The notes beneath the pieces were generated by a model that saw only the letters and a program-made list of their open reading frames with translations, was not told the origin of the DNA and made no database searches. The position numbers and the translations under genes are program-made. Positions 1 through 7,652 of a stretch of DNA of 54,090 nt are shown here, one piece after another. This DNA is from a virus. The DNA lies in IMG/VR virus record IMGVR_UViG_3300048011_000746, positions 1-54,090 of that record. The stretch is one strand, 5' to 3'. The first letter of the stretch is position 1; each line of letters begins with the position of its first letter.

Positions 1-181
1 ACACTTCCACATACAGATAGTAATCTGCTTCGCTATTCACGTATGTTTTCCATGCACGGTTGCTGTATTTCAGCATGTCACCGATCAGTGACTCCCCCAA
101 TTGGTCTCGCATGAATTGATCTTCGTAGGCATCGTAATCAGCAGTGTCTGATCGTACAAATTTGCCTATGTAGAATCTCAT
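1..181 (-). CDS. Unknown protein, N-terminal part (cut by window edge)
   Basis: The reading frame starts at an ATG whose last base lies inside the helicase stop region (ATGA overlap, 178-181) and stays open for 60 codons to the window edge. The visible N terminus begins MRFYIGKFVRS and is rich in Asp, Tyr and Glu. I do not recognise it. The four-base overlap with the gp41 gene suggests translational coupling and membership in the replication operon. The rest of the protein lies outside the window. Confidence 0.6.
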   Translation of the reverse strand, partial: MRFYIGKFVRSDTADYDAYEDQFMRDQLGESLIGDMLKYSNRAWKTYVNSEADYYLYVEV

Positions 182-1605
182 TCGCCGCCAAGGTTGTTGA
201 TAAAGTTTCTCAATTGACTTGTACCAACTTCTGCTTTTACTTTTCCTACTGTGGAACCACTGCTCGGATCTGCATTTGCATCTGGAGTTGTATTGTTGCG
301 TTTCAACGAGTTCAACACACTGCTGCCTGCACTGGATACACTGCTGCCGGAATTGTCATCTTCGTCTTCGCCCAAGTCTGTGATACGCAGCGTGTCTACA
401 TCAAACTCTAGATCTACTTTTGCTCCAACGCCACTACTACTACGTGTTTTCATCAACTGAATCTGATAGCGTCCACGTTCGCGCATTGCTCTACTAGTAA
501 AGATACCAATCAAGTTATCTGCTGTGTTGATCTTTGAAATACCGCCCGAAATCATACTGTGATCAAATTCAATTTCTTCAACTGCTGCTCGGTTCAACTG
601 TGATGCTGTAACAAAGATAGTATTAAGTTCCATTGCCAAGTTGCGCAGTTCTTCTGATACATACTTGTCCTTAACAAACAAGTTCTCTGCACTAATCTTT
701 TGTCCGATTGGATGCATCAAGTCCAAGTAGTCAATCAGCAGTACGTCTACTTTGCGTCCTGTTTTGATCTCATACTCTTTCAAATATGCACGTACATCGT
801 TTGCGTTCTTGCCTGTGGGCATGTACTTGACTTGAAACGCCCCTGACTTCTTGCCAATCATCTTGACTTTCATTTCAACATCATCCATGCTCTTGAACAC
901 ATCGCGACTTGGAATGCCGCTTGTCATACTATCCAATCGCATACTAACCAAGTTCTCACTAAGCTCAAATGTTAGATACATTACGTTGAGTCCTTGCAAA
1001 CACCAGTTCACACCCAAGTTAGCCATAAACAAACTCTTGCCCGAACCCGAACCGCCTGCAAAAATATTCAGCTCGCCTCTGTTGAATCCGCCAAACAGTT
1101 TTTTGTCCAGTGCAGGCCAGCCTGTGCTGATCTGTCCGTTCTTGTCTTTGATAGCTTCCAGTCTTGCTCTCGGATCTTTAAAGTAGTCTGTGCCTAGGTC
1201 TTTTTGTAGTCCAATTTGCACAGCCTGCTTGACCAAGTCCTCACATGCACCATACTCGCCACTCTCCAGCAAGTCTGCACTTTTAAGAATAGCCGCCTCT
1301 AGTGCTTTGTGTTTAGAGAACGTTTCAAAGTCCTGCAACAACCAATCATAGTGATTCTCTGCAAGTTGTCCCGGATCTTTTAAATCACTTTGCGTAGCAG
1401 CGTTCACCATATCAAATGTAGGCAATGCGTTGTGCTCTTCCACATAGCTTTTAATAAACTTAGCCGGCTCTACCAAGCGTCTATCAAATGTCTGCGGATC
1501 AAACACGCCCTGACAGCGTACAAAGCTCTCAGCGTCTGTCATAAACATCTCTAGATATACTCGTTGTATATCATACCCATAGTCTGTGTTTTGTCTAGTT
1601 GTCAT
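178..1605 (-). CDS. 41: Replicative DNA helicase, T4 gp41 / DnaB type
   Basis: Hexameric 5'-3' helicase that unwinds DNA at the phage fork and works with the gp61 primase encoded at the start of the same operon. The Walker A motif GGSGSGKS lies near residue 184 and a Walker B-like segment (VDVLLIDYLDL) about 100 residues later, followed by the QLNR-type motif of RecA-fold helicases (TASQLNRAA). The 475-residue length matches T4 gp41. The C-terminal 60 residues are Ser/Gly/Asn-rich and probably flexible. The ATG start overlaps the end of the upstream 50-residue gene by 11 bases. No promoter is visible at this start, so it is likely co-transcribed from the primase promoter. Confidence 0.93.
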   Translation of the reverse strand: MTTRQNTDYGYDIQRVYLEMFMTDAESFVRCQGVFDPQTFDRRLVEPAKFIKSYVEEHNALPTFDMVNAATQSDLKDPGQLAENHYDWLLQDFETFSKHKALEAAILKSADLLESGEYGACEDLVKQAVQIGLQKDLGTDYFKDPRARLEAIKDKNGQISTGWPALDKKLFGGFNRGELNIFAGGSGSGKSLFMANLGVNWCLQGLNVMYLTFELSENLVSMRLDSMTSGIPSRDVFKSMDDVEMKVKMIGKKSGAFQVKYMPTGKNANDVRAYLKEYEIKTGRKVDVLLIDYLDLMHPIGQKISAENLFVKDKYVSEELRNLAMELNTIFVTASQLNRAAVEEIEFDHSMISGGISKINTADNLIGIFTSRAMRERGRYQIQLMKTRSSSGVGAKVDLEFDVDTLRITDLGEDEDDNSGSSVSSAGSSVLNSLKRNNTTPDANADPSSGSTVGKVKAEVGTSQLRNFINNLGGE

Positions 1606-1747
1606 TCTTTGCTTCCGTAATATTAGAGTTTGCTTTTACTTGTCCGCAAGTACTACAGTAACTAATTTTAACATCAAATTTGTGATTGTCAACTGTAATA
1701 GTTTCTGCATGACGCACTACTGTTACGTTGTTGCAGCATCCGTGCAT
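1595..1747 (-). CDS. 50-residue putative zinc-ribbon protein
   Basis: A short gene of 50 codons lies exactly between the MIP18 gene and the helicase gene. Its ATG overlaps the upstream TGA (TGATG at 1745-1749) and its TAG lies 11 bases inside the helicase gene, so the tight packing argues that it is real. It has a Cys-Cys pair near the N terminus (MHGCC) and a CSTCG knuckle at residues 31-35, four cysteines that could bind zinc or an iron-sulfur cluster. I do not recognise the family. Its position next to a MIP18 protein makes a metal-linked role conceivable, but that is inference. Confidence 0.65.
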   Translation of the reverse strand: MHGCCNNVTVVRHAETITVDNHKFDVKISYCSTCGQVKANSNITEAKNDN

Positions 1748-2046
1748 CAATACCAGCCCATCAACATTCTAGTTTCTTCGGGCACCATCTCAACACCAAA
1801 CGGTGGATCAAATACCAATTCTCTTTTTACTGTTTCGACTCCATCTAGTGCCAGTGTTGTTTCATATATACCTTCGCATATCTCGTCAGCAAACGGACAC
1901 ATCATACTGGTAAGTGTGTGCTTGATATGAACATGTGTACCTTCGCAATGCACTTCATATATTAGCCCAAGATCCTGTACACTTAGGCTTACTTCTGGAT
2001 CGTATACTTCTCGTAGTGCTTCTCTTACTGCTTCTTCTGTGATCAT
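1747..2046 (-). CDS. MIP18/DUF59 family protein (Fe-S assembly-like)
   Basis: Small single-domain protein of the MIP18 (PaaD/SufT-like) family, whose members help mature iron-sulfur proteins. The family signatures are visible: YDPEV near residue 15, the DLGLIYEV strand near residue 26, and MMCPFADEI with the conserved Cys-Pro near residue 48. The 99-residue length is normal for the domain. It starts by ATGA overlap with the carbamoyltransferase stop (2043-2046) and its own stop overlaps the next ATG. It may support a host or phage Fe-S enzyme during infection; no partner is identifiable here beyond the adjacent four-cysteine mini-protein. Confidence 0.82.
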   Translation of the reverse strand: MITEEAVREALREVYDPEVSLSVQDLGLIYEVHCEGTHVHIKHTLTSMMCPFADEICEGIYETTLALDGVETVKRELVFDPPFGVEMVPEETRMLMGWY

Positions 2047-3533
2047 GTGAATACCTTTACTCCATAGTGGTTTTCAAATTCTTTTGCGTCTTCTACTGTG
2101 TTGACAATAGGCTTGCCTTTGATGTTGAGGCTGGTGTTCAGTAGTATAGGACACCCTGTCTCTTCATACCAACGTTCTAACAGTTTTCTAAAGCCCATGC
2201 CTTCTTTTGCAGAAACTGTCTGTACCCGAGAGGTGCCGTCCCCGTGCGTGATTGCAGGTAGTCCAGTATCCGTGCAAGTTGCAGTGTATTGCATGAAGGG
2301 ACCGACATATCCGTCGAAATAGGTAGACGCATGCTCCTCCAGTACTGCTGGCGCAAAAGGTCTAAACTTCTGTCTTCGCTTAATGGTGTTGACTCTATCT
2401 TTAATGTTGGCACCTCGGGGGTCTGCAAGTAAGGAGCGATTACCAAAGGCTCTGGGTCCAAACTCAGCACGACCGTTGGCAACACCAACAATGCCAGTAG
2501 TAAGTAGTTCTTGTAATGCTTGTTCAACTGGATACTCTCCTTCTATGTTGTACCCTGTGTACATATGCGGCATGGGCAAGTACTGTTTTTTGTGTGCTAG
2601 TACAGCGCCTATAGCCGACCCTGCGTCACCCGGATTAGCCATAACATGCATGTTGTTCCAATCGCTGCGGATGCTGCCGTTGGCACTACAGTTTAGAGCA
2701 CACCCTCCCATGAGCACAAGATTACCCGAAGGCGATTTCCACCTAGCCCAGTTGCTGATTATCTTGAGTATGTACTTGTAAACTGCTTGGGTACCAGCTG
2801 CTATGTCAAACATGTCCTGTTCTGTGGTGAGGTCAGGACGCCACCATGTACACCCTCGGTGTAGGTTGTGCTTTAACTTGATACGTGGCTTGTCATTGAA
2901 TATATGCCACAGAGAATCTTCGTTGGGCAATACAAAAAAATCATGCAGTATGTCATTGAACAATCTCAGGGGGTCGCCGTATGCTGCCATGCCCATAAGG
3001 ATATATTCGTCCTCTTGTGGTTTTAATCCCACTCTCTGTGTGAGGGCCGAGTACCATAACCCAATGGAATGTGGGTACCCTTGAGAATAGATTTTCCTGA
3101 GTCCTTTTTTTCTGTCTGCGTTCCAGATAGTGAGTGTATCGAATTCCCCAATGCTGTCGAGAACCACACAAGTGGCGGCGTCAAAATCGCTAGTATAAAA
3201 ACCGGCAGCAGCATGGGCAAGATGATGATCAGTATACCTAATAGGAGCATGTATCCCATAAGATCCAAGGTAACGACCGATATTGTTTTCAGCCAACCGA
3301 AGTCCTTGGCCTGCTCTAAACTGTCTAAGAGTTTTGATACCGGGTCTTTCATACCATACAACTTCATCTGGTTCTCCCCATTGTCGTGCGTACTCTATTA
3401 ATTTATCATTTAAATGTGCATCATTTTTTACACCACTGAAGCGTTCGCTGTGACTGGCAAACTCTAGCCCGTCATCTGCAAACACTGCTAGAGCAGCATC
3501 ATGACTGTTAGCACTTATACCCCAAGTAATCAT
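2043..3533 (-). CDS. Carbamoyltransferase, NodU/CmcH/TobZ family
   Basis: Predicted to use carbamoyl phosphate and ATP to O-carbamoylate a sugar or other hydroxyl acceptor. The N-terminal Kae1-like domain has the metal-binding HHLAH motif (in TDHHLAHAA, near residue 104). The C-terminal YrdC-like half carries GRAEFGPRAFGNRS, the hallmark of this family. The 496-residue length is close to shorter family members. It sits in the replication operon, overlapping the upstream small membrane gene by ATGA (3530-3533) and the MIP18 gene downstream. NodU-type enzymes are common in marine T4-like phages; the acceptor is unknown, but the window encodes many glycan enzymes that could provide one. Confidence 0.88.
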   Translation of the reverse strand: MITWGISANSHDAALAVFADDGLEFASHSERFSGVKNDAHLNDKLIEYARQWGEPDEVVWYERPGIKTLRQFRAGQGLRLAENNIGRYLGSYGIHAPIRYTDHHLAHAAAGFYTSDFDAATCVVLDSIGEFDTLTIWNADRKKGLRKIYSQGYPHSIGLWYSALTQRVGLKPQEDEYILMGMAAYGDPLRLFNDILHDFFVLPNEDSLWHIFNDKPRIKLKHNLHRGCTWWRPDLTTEQDMFDIAAGTQAVYKYILKIISNWARWKSPSGNLVLMGGCALNCSANGSIRSDWNNMHVMANPGDAGSAIGAVLAHKKQYLPMPHMYTGYNIEGEYPVEQALQELLTTGIVGVANGRAEFGPRAFGNRSLLADPRGANIKDRVNTIKRRQKFRPFAPAVLEEHASTYFDGYVGPFMQYTATCTDTGLPAITHGDGTSRVQTVSAKEGMGFRKLLERWYEETGCPILLNTSLNIKGKPIVNTVEDAKEFENHYGVKVFT

Positions 3534-3691
3534 TTGTAGATAAACGGGTCCTTTTTGCGCAGCTCTTTGAGACGCTTTCTAAAACGTACTTCTTCAGCAA
3601 TGCGAGTGTATGGCCAGATAATAATTCTCCACACAGTCATAACTGCAAATACTATTCCTAGCCAAATTTTATTTAATATATTCAAAACCAT
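3530..3691 (-). CDS. 53-residue single-span membrane protein
   Basis: A compact frame between primase and carbamoyltransferase. The ATG lies inside the primase 3' end (10-base overlap) and the TGA forms an ATGA overlap with the carbamoyltransferase start. Residues 9-27 are strongly hydrophobic with two tryptophans (IWLGIVFAVMTVWRIIIW), giving one membrane helix. The C-terminal half is highly basic (RFRKRLKELRKK) and probably cytoplasmic by the positive-inside rule. I recall similar short WP-R-EE-RF-KRLKEL proteins in marine T4-like phages but know no function. Overlaps on both sides support it as a true gene. Confidence 0.7.
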   Translation of the reverse strand: MVLNILNKIWLGIVFAVMTVWRIIIWPYTRIAEEVRFRKRLKELRKKDPFIYK

Positions 3692-4674
3692 TTTTTTGCT
3701 CTCAGTCTAATTTTAAGTGGGCTGCTCTCAGCAGCACTTGCAATGCTGTACAACGTATACAGTCTACCGTACTTAGCCACTGCATCACCAACATCGTTGA
3801 TGTCCGGATCCCAGTTGGGCATGCTTACATGCCAGCCTCTGTCAATGGCTTGTTCAACAAGTTTGCTGCCTGCTTTATCTCTATCAGGAACAACATATAT
3901 ATCTTTGTTTAGTCTGTTGAGCAGCAGTGCTTGAGCATCGCCAATGTCACTGCCGCTGATAGCACACCCGTCTACATGCAGTGCATCAATCTGTCCTTCG
4001 CATAATATGCAGAATATCTTGTTGGGGCTCTGTTCGTCTAAGTTAAACACATAGCCCGGCTGCATGGTAGTAAGATACTTGCTTTTGCTTTCCCCTACTG
4101 CACGAGCTGTATATCCAACGATACGGCCCTCGTAGTAGAAGGGAATAATAAGTCTATCACGATAAGCAAGTGTTGGCGACCAGTAGTAATCAGTGTCGTC
4201 CAAGTTTAAATTTCTTTGTGACATATAAGTTATCACATCTAAAAAATACTTGAAATATTTGTTGTTTTCATTATAGTCTGGAATATCTGCTATGCGCACT
4301 GCTTCGTCTGGTAACTGCACAGTGCTAAACTCAGGCAGCTCAACTTTGTGTTGCTGAACTTCTACACCTTCGTTTGAACGCATAACATCCAGTGCCAGTT
4401 TTGTTATTTCATTGTCGGGCGTGTTCAGCCACTCTAATAACTTTTTAAACTTGTAACTGAGGTTACGTCCTGGTTGCCAACTTGCTTTGAAGCCACAGTT
4501 AAAACAATGATATGAAATAACCTCGCCTTCGGTTATGAGTCCGCCTCTGCCTCGTGTATCTGCATTTTCATTATTGTGAACACAACAAGGCGCATTGAAA
4601 CTTGTCCACCCACTAGGAGTAGTCTTGCGCTTTGCAGGCAGATAGATATTCAAAAGATCAGATACGATGCTCAT
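3682..4674 (-). CDS. 61: DNA primase, T4 gp61 type
   Basis: Synthesises RNA primers on the lagging strand in complex with the gp41 helicase. An N-terminal zinc-binding domain is visible (CCVH near residue 30 and CFNCG near residue 57). A Toprim catalytic core lies in the second half: LCEGQIDALH with the conserved Glu, AISGSD, and VVPDRDKAG with the DxD metal ligands. At 330 residues it is close to T4 gp61 (342). The ATG sits exactly 6 bases after an early -10 hexamer, so the mRNA is predicted to be leaderless. It is the first gene of the primase-to-helicase operon. Confidence 0.92.
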   Translation of the reverse strand: MSIVSDLLNIYLPAKRKTTPSGWTSFNAPCCVHNNENADTRGRGGLITEGEVISYHCFNCGFKASWQPGRNLSYKFKKLLEWLNTPDNEITKLALDVMRSNEGVEVQQHKVELPEFSTVQLPDEAVRIADIPDYNENNKYFKYFLDVITYMSQRNLNLDDTDYYWSPTLAYRDRLIIPFYYEGRIVGYTARAVGESKSKYLTTMQPGYVFNLDEQSPNKIFCILCEGQIDALHVDGCAISGSDIGDAQALLLNRLNKDIYVVPDRDKAGSKLVEQAIDRGWHVSMPNWDPDINDVGDAVAKYGRLYTLYSIASAAESSPLKIRLRAKKWF

Positions 4675-4680
4675 ATTCTT

Positions 4681-4709
4681 ATAATAGCATCGTTTGTTTA
4701 AATTGTCAA
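4681..4709 (-). promoter_or_regulatory. Early sigma70-type promoter, primase operon
   Basis: On the minus strand a perfect -35 TTGACA (4704-4709), a 17-base spacer and a -10 TATTAT (4681-4686) stand 6 bases before the primase ATG. The first 13 bases, TTGACAATTTAAA, are identical to the promoter of the kinase gene at 38302. Expected initiation is at or within a base or two of the ATG. The -35 overlaps the end of the preceding gene's transcription unit. Confidence 0.8.
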
Positions 4710-5068
4710 TGGTTTAATTTTATGTCTTCAATGCTACCATCTGTCCAGTTGTCGACATGCGCTCTTACCCAAACATAGTTGCCTGTAAAGTTGTATATAA
4801 ATGACCCAGTACTTCCTGTAAATGTGTTTGCAGTTTCGCTTATTTCAAACCAATCGTTGCTAGTCGGATCAGTTGCTAAGGTAGCTTGTATAACAATTCT
4901 ACCAGAAAATGTATTGTTTTCATTGCCTGATAAATTGTATTGCACTGTGTGAAATCCATCAGCTCGGCTATAGAACCCGTCGCCTTTGAACTTTTCTCCA
5001 GTTACAGTTATTGCAGTGCTGTCAGTTGGTCCTGAGGTTGCTGATAGTATTACTTCGCTGTTTGCCAT
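4706..5068 (-). CDS. Unknown protein, probable virion-associated
   Basis: 120 residues beginning MANSEVILSATS, rich in Thr, Ser, Asn and aromatic residues, with predicted alternating beta strands and no catalytic motif. The style (YVWVRAHVDNWTDGSIEDIKLNH at the C terminus, read as several short strands) resembles small beta-sandwich decorations on marine phage virions. It follows the 262-residue protein by one base and ends just before the primase promoter. A closely similar strand ending occurs at the C terminus of its upstream neighbour (FLRFKLSADPTNKVTKILV), so the two may be related domains. Function not recognised. Confidence 0.6.
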   Translation of the reverse strand: MANSEVILSATSGPTDSTAITVTGEKFKGDGFYSRADGFHTVQYNLSGNENNTFSGRIVIQATLATDPTSNDWFEISETANTFTGSTGSFIYNFTGNYVWVRAHVDNWTDGSIEDIKLNH

Positions 5069-5069
5069 T

Positions 5070-5858
5070 TTAATTTCTCACTAATATCTTTGTTACTTTG
5101 TTTGTAGGATCTGCACTCAGTTTAAATCTTAAAAATGTAAACACTCCATTGAAATTTGCAGGTGTTGGTGTAGTTTCAGTTCCGTCAAATGTTAATGTAC
5201 TGACAGTTGTCCAGTTGTTTACACCTGTAATCTGATTGTCAAGAGTGCCTTGGACTTCTATGGTTCCTACATACGAATCAGTATACACTGCAACTGTGTG
5301 CAATGCTGTGTTTCCGTTGATTTCAGGATGAGCTGTTATCTGATCTGCACTGTCGCTGCCTGCAACCCAATAGTCTTGTTCTTGATAAAAATTTTCTACG
5401 TTTACGCTGGCCTTTGGTCCCGGAAACGCCATACCGTCAACATACATAATTCCTGCGCTTCCAAATTGCCTATCTGCATATGTTAGCGTATTTGAAGTTT
5501 CGCCATTTAAATAAACGTTGTAGTGCAAGTATTGTTGTTTAATGTTTAACAAATCATTTTCAGTAACGGTTGCTGTAAACATACCTTTTAATGAAACACT
5601 CGATCCATCATCTTGTACAGTGCAATTACGTTCAATAATCTTATTGTTGTTTTCATCAAAAACTACAATCACAGGTGTATCTGCAATTCTAATAGGTTTC
5701 TGATCTGCATTCAATAAACGAAATTGAAAGTCGTTGTCTATGCCTCTATATACTTTTAGTTGTCTACTATACACTGGTCTATACTCCACACTGTATCCAG
5801 TATCGTTTGAGATAATGTCAACTTTATTTTTGACTAAATATCTAGGTATTAACTGCAT
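5070..5858 (-). CDS. Probable virion structural protein
   Basis: 262 residues from the ATG at 5858. An in-frame TTG 21 bases upstream is possible, but AAAGGA at 5865-5870 sits at ribosome-binding distance from the ATG and decides the start. The N-terminal part has QLKVYRGIDNDFQFRLL followed by polymer-like beta segments, reminiscent of the N-terminal domain of baseplate or tail-fibre attachment proteins. The C-terminal part repeats the small beta-domain style of the next gene. No enzyme motif is visible. A late-promoter-like octamer lies 25 bases upstream, consistent with a structural role. Confidence 0.55.
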   Translation of the reverse strand: MQLIPRYLVKNKVDIISNDTGYSVEYRPVYSRQLKVYRGIDNDFQFRLLNADQKPIRIADTPVIVVFDENNNKIIERNCTVQDDGSSVSLKGMFTATVTENDLLNIKQQYLHYNVYLNGETSNTLTYADRQFGSAGIMYVDGMAFPGPKASVNVENFYQEQDYWVAGSDSADQITAHPEINGNTALHTVAVYTDSYVGTIEVQGTLDNQITGVNNWTTVSTLTFDGTETTPTPANFNGVFTFLRFKLSADPTNKVTKILVRN

Positions 5859-5882
5859 ACGGGATCCTTTACTATACAAGTG

Positions 5883-5890
5883 TATTTATT
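5883..5890 (-). promoter_or_regulatory. Late promoter-like octamer AATAAATA
   Basis: The minus strand reads AATAAATA, a one-base variant of the T4-type TATAAATA, 24 bases upstream of the ATG at 5858 and ahead of an AAAGGA ribosome-binding site. It occupies the short space between two divergent genes (5858 minus and 5897 plus). Confidence 0.5.
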
Positions 5891-5896
5891 TAAAAC

Positions 5897-6268
5897 ATGT
5901 TATTAAAAGAAATAGAACAAGACTTTCCATATATTAGCGTAGTTGCTTACGGCGGCCAAGAATATGTGGGTATCATTATTAACCAAGACCAGTACATTAC
6001 AACCATGTATGTGTACACTGACCTTCGCACAGACGAGGACAAACAGTTGCTGGTAGACCTGGGAGAAATATGGTGGTGGGAATCAAATAGAATGATTCCA
6101 ATTAATATTTTTTTGCGTGGGGAAATAGAATCTTTAAACTATTGTAAGATGAGCATGAATAGTAAAAATACCAAAGTAGTAATCGGACCTTGTGTGAACA
6201 TCAACAACTTATCTGTTAAGAGAGTTAAAAGAAAAAGTGTGCAGGTGATTAAAAAACCTAAGGATTAA
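5897..6268 (+). CDS. Unknown 123-residue protein
   Basis: One of the few plus-strand genes. It starts at ATG 5897, begins MLLKEIEQDFPYIS and has a central WWWESNRMIPINIF segment and a basic C terminus (VKRVKRKSVQVIKKPK). No domain is recognised. The upstream space is only 38 bases and shared with the divergent gene at 5858; I see no clear Shine-Dalgarno sequence for this start. Its 3' end overlaps the convergent DnaE-like gene by 11 bases. The mix of acidic N terminus and basic tail could suit a nucleic-acid or protein-binding role, but this is a guess. Confidence 0.6.
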   Translation: MLLKEIEQDFPYISVVAYGGQEYVGIIINQDQYITTMYVYTDLRTDEDKQLLVDLGEIWWWESNRMIPINIFLRGEIESLNYCKMSMNSKNTKVVIGPCVNINNLSVKRVKRKSVQVIKKPKD

Positions 6269-6818
6269 GTTGTTCGCACAACAAATTCATATGCACTACA
6301 CACGCCATAGCATATGAAATAGCATGTGCCTTCTTAAAATAGTACTCGCCGCTGCTAGGCTTCTTCCATACTTCTTCGTTTATCGTTTGCCAAGTTTCGT
6401 TGACAAGATGGCGTTTCGCAGGCCGTATCATCGCTAACACTGCTGCTAACTGTTCCACCGACTGCGGCTTTAATTGTTTTAATAACTCGCTGTGCCCGTT
6501 TAGATGAAATACCTGATTTGAAAATTCTTTGTGTTCCAGTAGTTGCCATAGTGGTTGTGTGTCCATTAGTTGCGTTAAATGTGCTTCGTCTCGAACATCC
6601 TTGTAAATGCTTACATTAAGAAAGTCCAATTTAAAGTAGCCACGAGCGTCTGCTTCTTTGTGATCAATTGTAGCGATTTCGTTAAAAGGATTGTGCGGTA
6701 TCTCAGTAACATAAACACCAGTGTTGTGCTTTTTACCTGTATCTAATTTTGCCACACGGTGTTGTATCTTGTTTAAGATAATATTTCTGTCAGCAAAGTC
6801 AATATCAATATCAGGCAT
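6258..6818 (-). CDS. Miniature DnaE/PolC-like protein with catalytic aspartates
   Basis: 186 residues that line up with widely separated motifs of bacterial C-family DNA polymerases (DnaE). PDIDIDF at residues 2-8 matches the PDxDxDF catalytic motif. HNTGVYV at 31-37 matches HAGGVVI. KLDFLN at 63-68 matches KFDFLG, which holds the third catalytic Asp. FHLNGHSELLKQLKP (104-118) with IRPAKR (131-136) matches FQLES...LIKRLQP...RPGPL, and FKKAHAISYA (161-170) matches FNKSHSAAYA. The long finger, PHP and tau-binding regions of DnaE are absent. It starts by TAATG overlap with the nucleotidyltransferase gene. Whether it polymerises DNA or only retains the fold is unknown. Confidence 0.7.
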   Translation of the reverse strand: MPDIDIDFADRNIILNKIQHRVAKLDTGKKHNTGVYVTEIPHNPFNEIATIDHKEADARGYFKLDFLNVSIYKDVRDEAHLTQLMDTQPLWQLLEHKEFSNQVFHLNGHSELLKQLKPQSVEQLAAVLAMIRPAKRHLVNETWQTINEEVWKKPSSGEYYFKKAHAISYAMACVVHMNLLCEQLNP

Positions 6819-7228
6819 TAAAGTTTTCCTTCTTCTCTCATTTTAGCTCTTATTTTAGTTGCACTAATATCATGTATTTCTTCACCTAAGTCGTGTTCAG
6901 TAAATGTGTAACCTACACCGCGGCCATAACTAATATCCACAATGTTAGGTACAAACATTATAACATATTCTTCACCGTATGTAAAGCCTGCACTTGCCAA
7001 TCCCTGTTCAATATTCATAGATACAGTTTCACAATCAAATGGATTGTCGTCTTGTGATGCTGTGCGACCGGCGCCTGCGTCTTCCCCAACAATGCCGCCA
7101 ACATCTCGAATCATAATACATACTTGGCCAGTTTCTGCTAATGCACGTTTAAACAGTTCGGTATGACCATCATGCCATGGCTGCCACCGTCCTAGCATTT
7201 GTGTTGTAGGTTTTTGATAATCAAACAT
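6818..7228 (-). CDS. Nucleotidyltransferase, HxGH cytidylyl/adenylyl-transferase family
   Basis: 136 residues from the ATG at 7228, which overlaps the stop of the kinase gene by 8 bases; a longer in-frame reading upstream would run back into that gene. HDGH at residues 19-22 within a GRWQPWHDGH segment is the nucleotide-binding HxGH motif, and ISATKIR near the C terminus is the matching ISxTxxR motif. These define the superfamily that joins a nucleotide to a small phosphate substrate, for example NMN, glycerol-phosphate or sugar-phosphate. The substrate cannot be read from sequence. Its coupling to an APS-kinase-like gene suggests a shared pathway. Confidence 0.8.
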   Translation of the reverse strand: MFDYQKPTTQMLGRWQPWHDGHTELFKRALAETGQVCIMIRDVGGIVGEDAGAGRTASQDDNPFDCETVSMNIEQGLASAGFTYGEEYVIMFVPNIVDISYGRGVGYTFTEHDLGEEIHDISATKIRAKMREEGKL

Positions 7229-7652
7229 TTTTATTTTTCCAGTTTTGATAACGTTCAACAGCAAGCATCAGTGTTTCGTGTGTGTTGTCGAACCAATCTG
7301 CTACATGGTAATCGCATTGCAAAGGTTTTTCAAATACTGCATTTGTATCTTCGTACCTGCCCGCTTTGATAGTATCCATCCACACAGTAAAGTCTGCGGC
7401 AAACTTTTTGCGTGTTTCCTCAGTAGGGCACACAAAGTCACACACTGCAATTCTTCCGGCGGCAACAACACCGTCGGCAATCATACTCATACGAAATGCT
7501 TGACGCTCTCTGCCTTCGGTACTAAAGTCCCAGTCGTTGTACTTTTCTCTAATAGCATCTGCATTTATCCACACACCGCCAATTAATTCTGCAAACGGTT
7601 TTGCTAGTGTGCTTTTGCCGCTGCCTGGCAATCCACATATTAATATTTTCAT
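7221..7652 (-). CDS. Adenylylsulfate kinase-like P-loop kinase
   Basis: 143 residues. GLPGSGKST at residues 7-15 is a Walker A motif. NADAIREKYNDWDFS followed by GRERQAFRM resembles the DNVR...LGFS...R...R substrate region of APS kinases (CysC), and CDFVCPTEETR matches the ISP...R strand after it. CysC phosphorylates adenosine 5'-phosphosulfate to PAPS, the sulfate donor of sulfotransferases, and a sulfotransferase is encoded at 23263. The ends overlap the neighbouring genes by 4 and 8 bases. A more general small-molecule kinase of the zeta-toxin/AAA_33 kind is the main alternative. Confidence 0.68.
   Translation of the reverse strand: MKILICGLPGSGKSTLAKPFAELIGGVWINADAIREKYNDWDFSTEGRERQAFRMSMIADGVVAAGRIAVCDFVCPTEETRKKFAADFTVWMDTIKAGRYEDTNAVFEKPLQCDYHVADWFDNTHETLMLAVERYQNWKNKNV

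Noticed and set aside
2177-2527. Minus-strand frame with signal-like N terminus inside the carbamoyltransferase
   Set aside because: It lies wholly within a well-supported gene in another frame.
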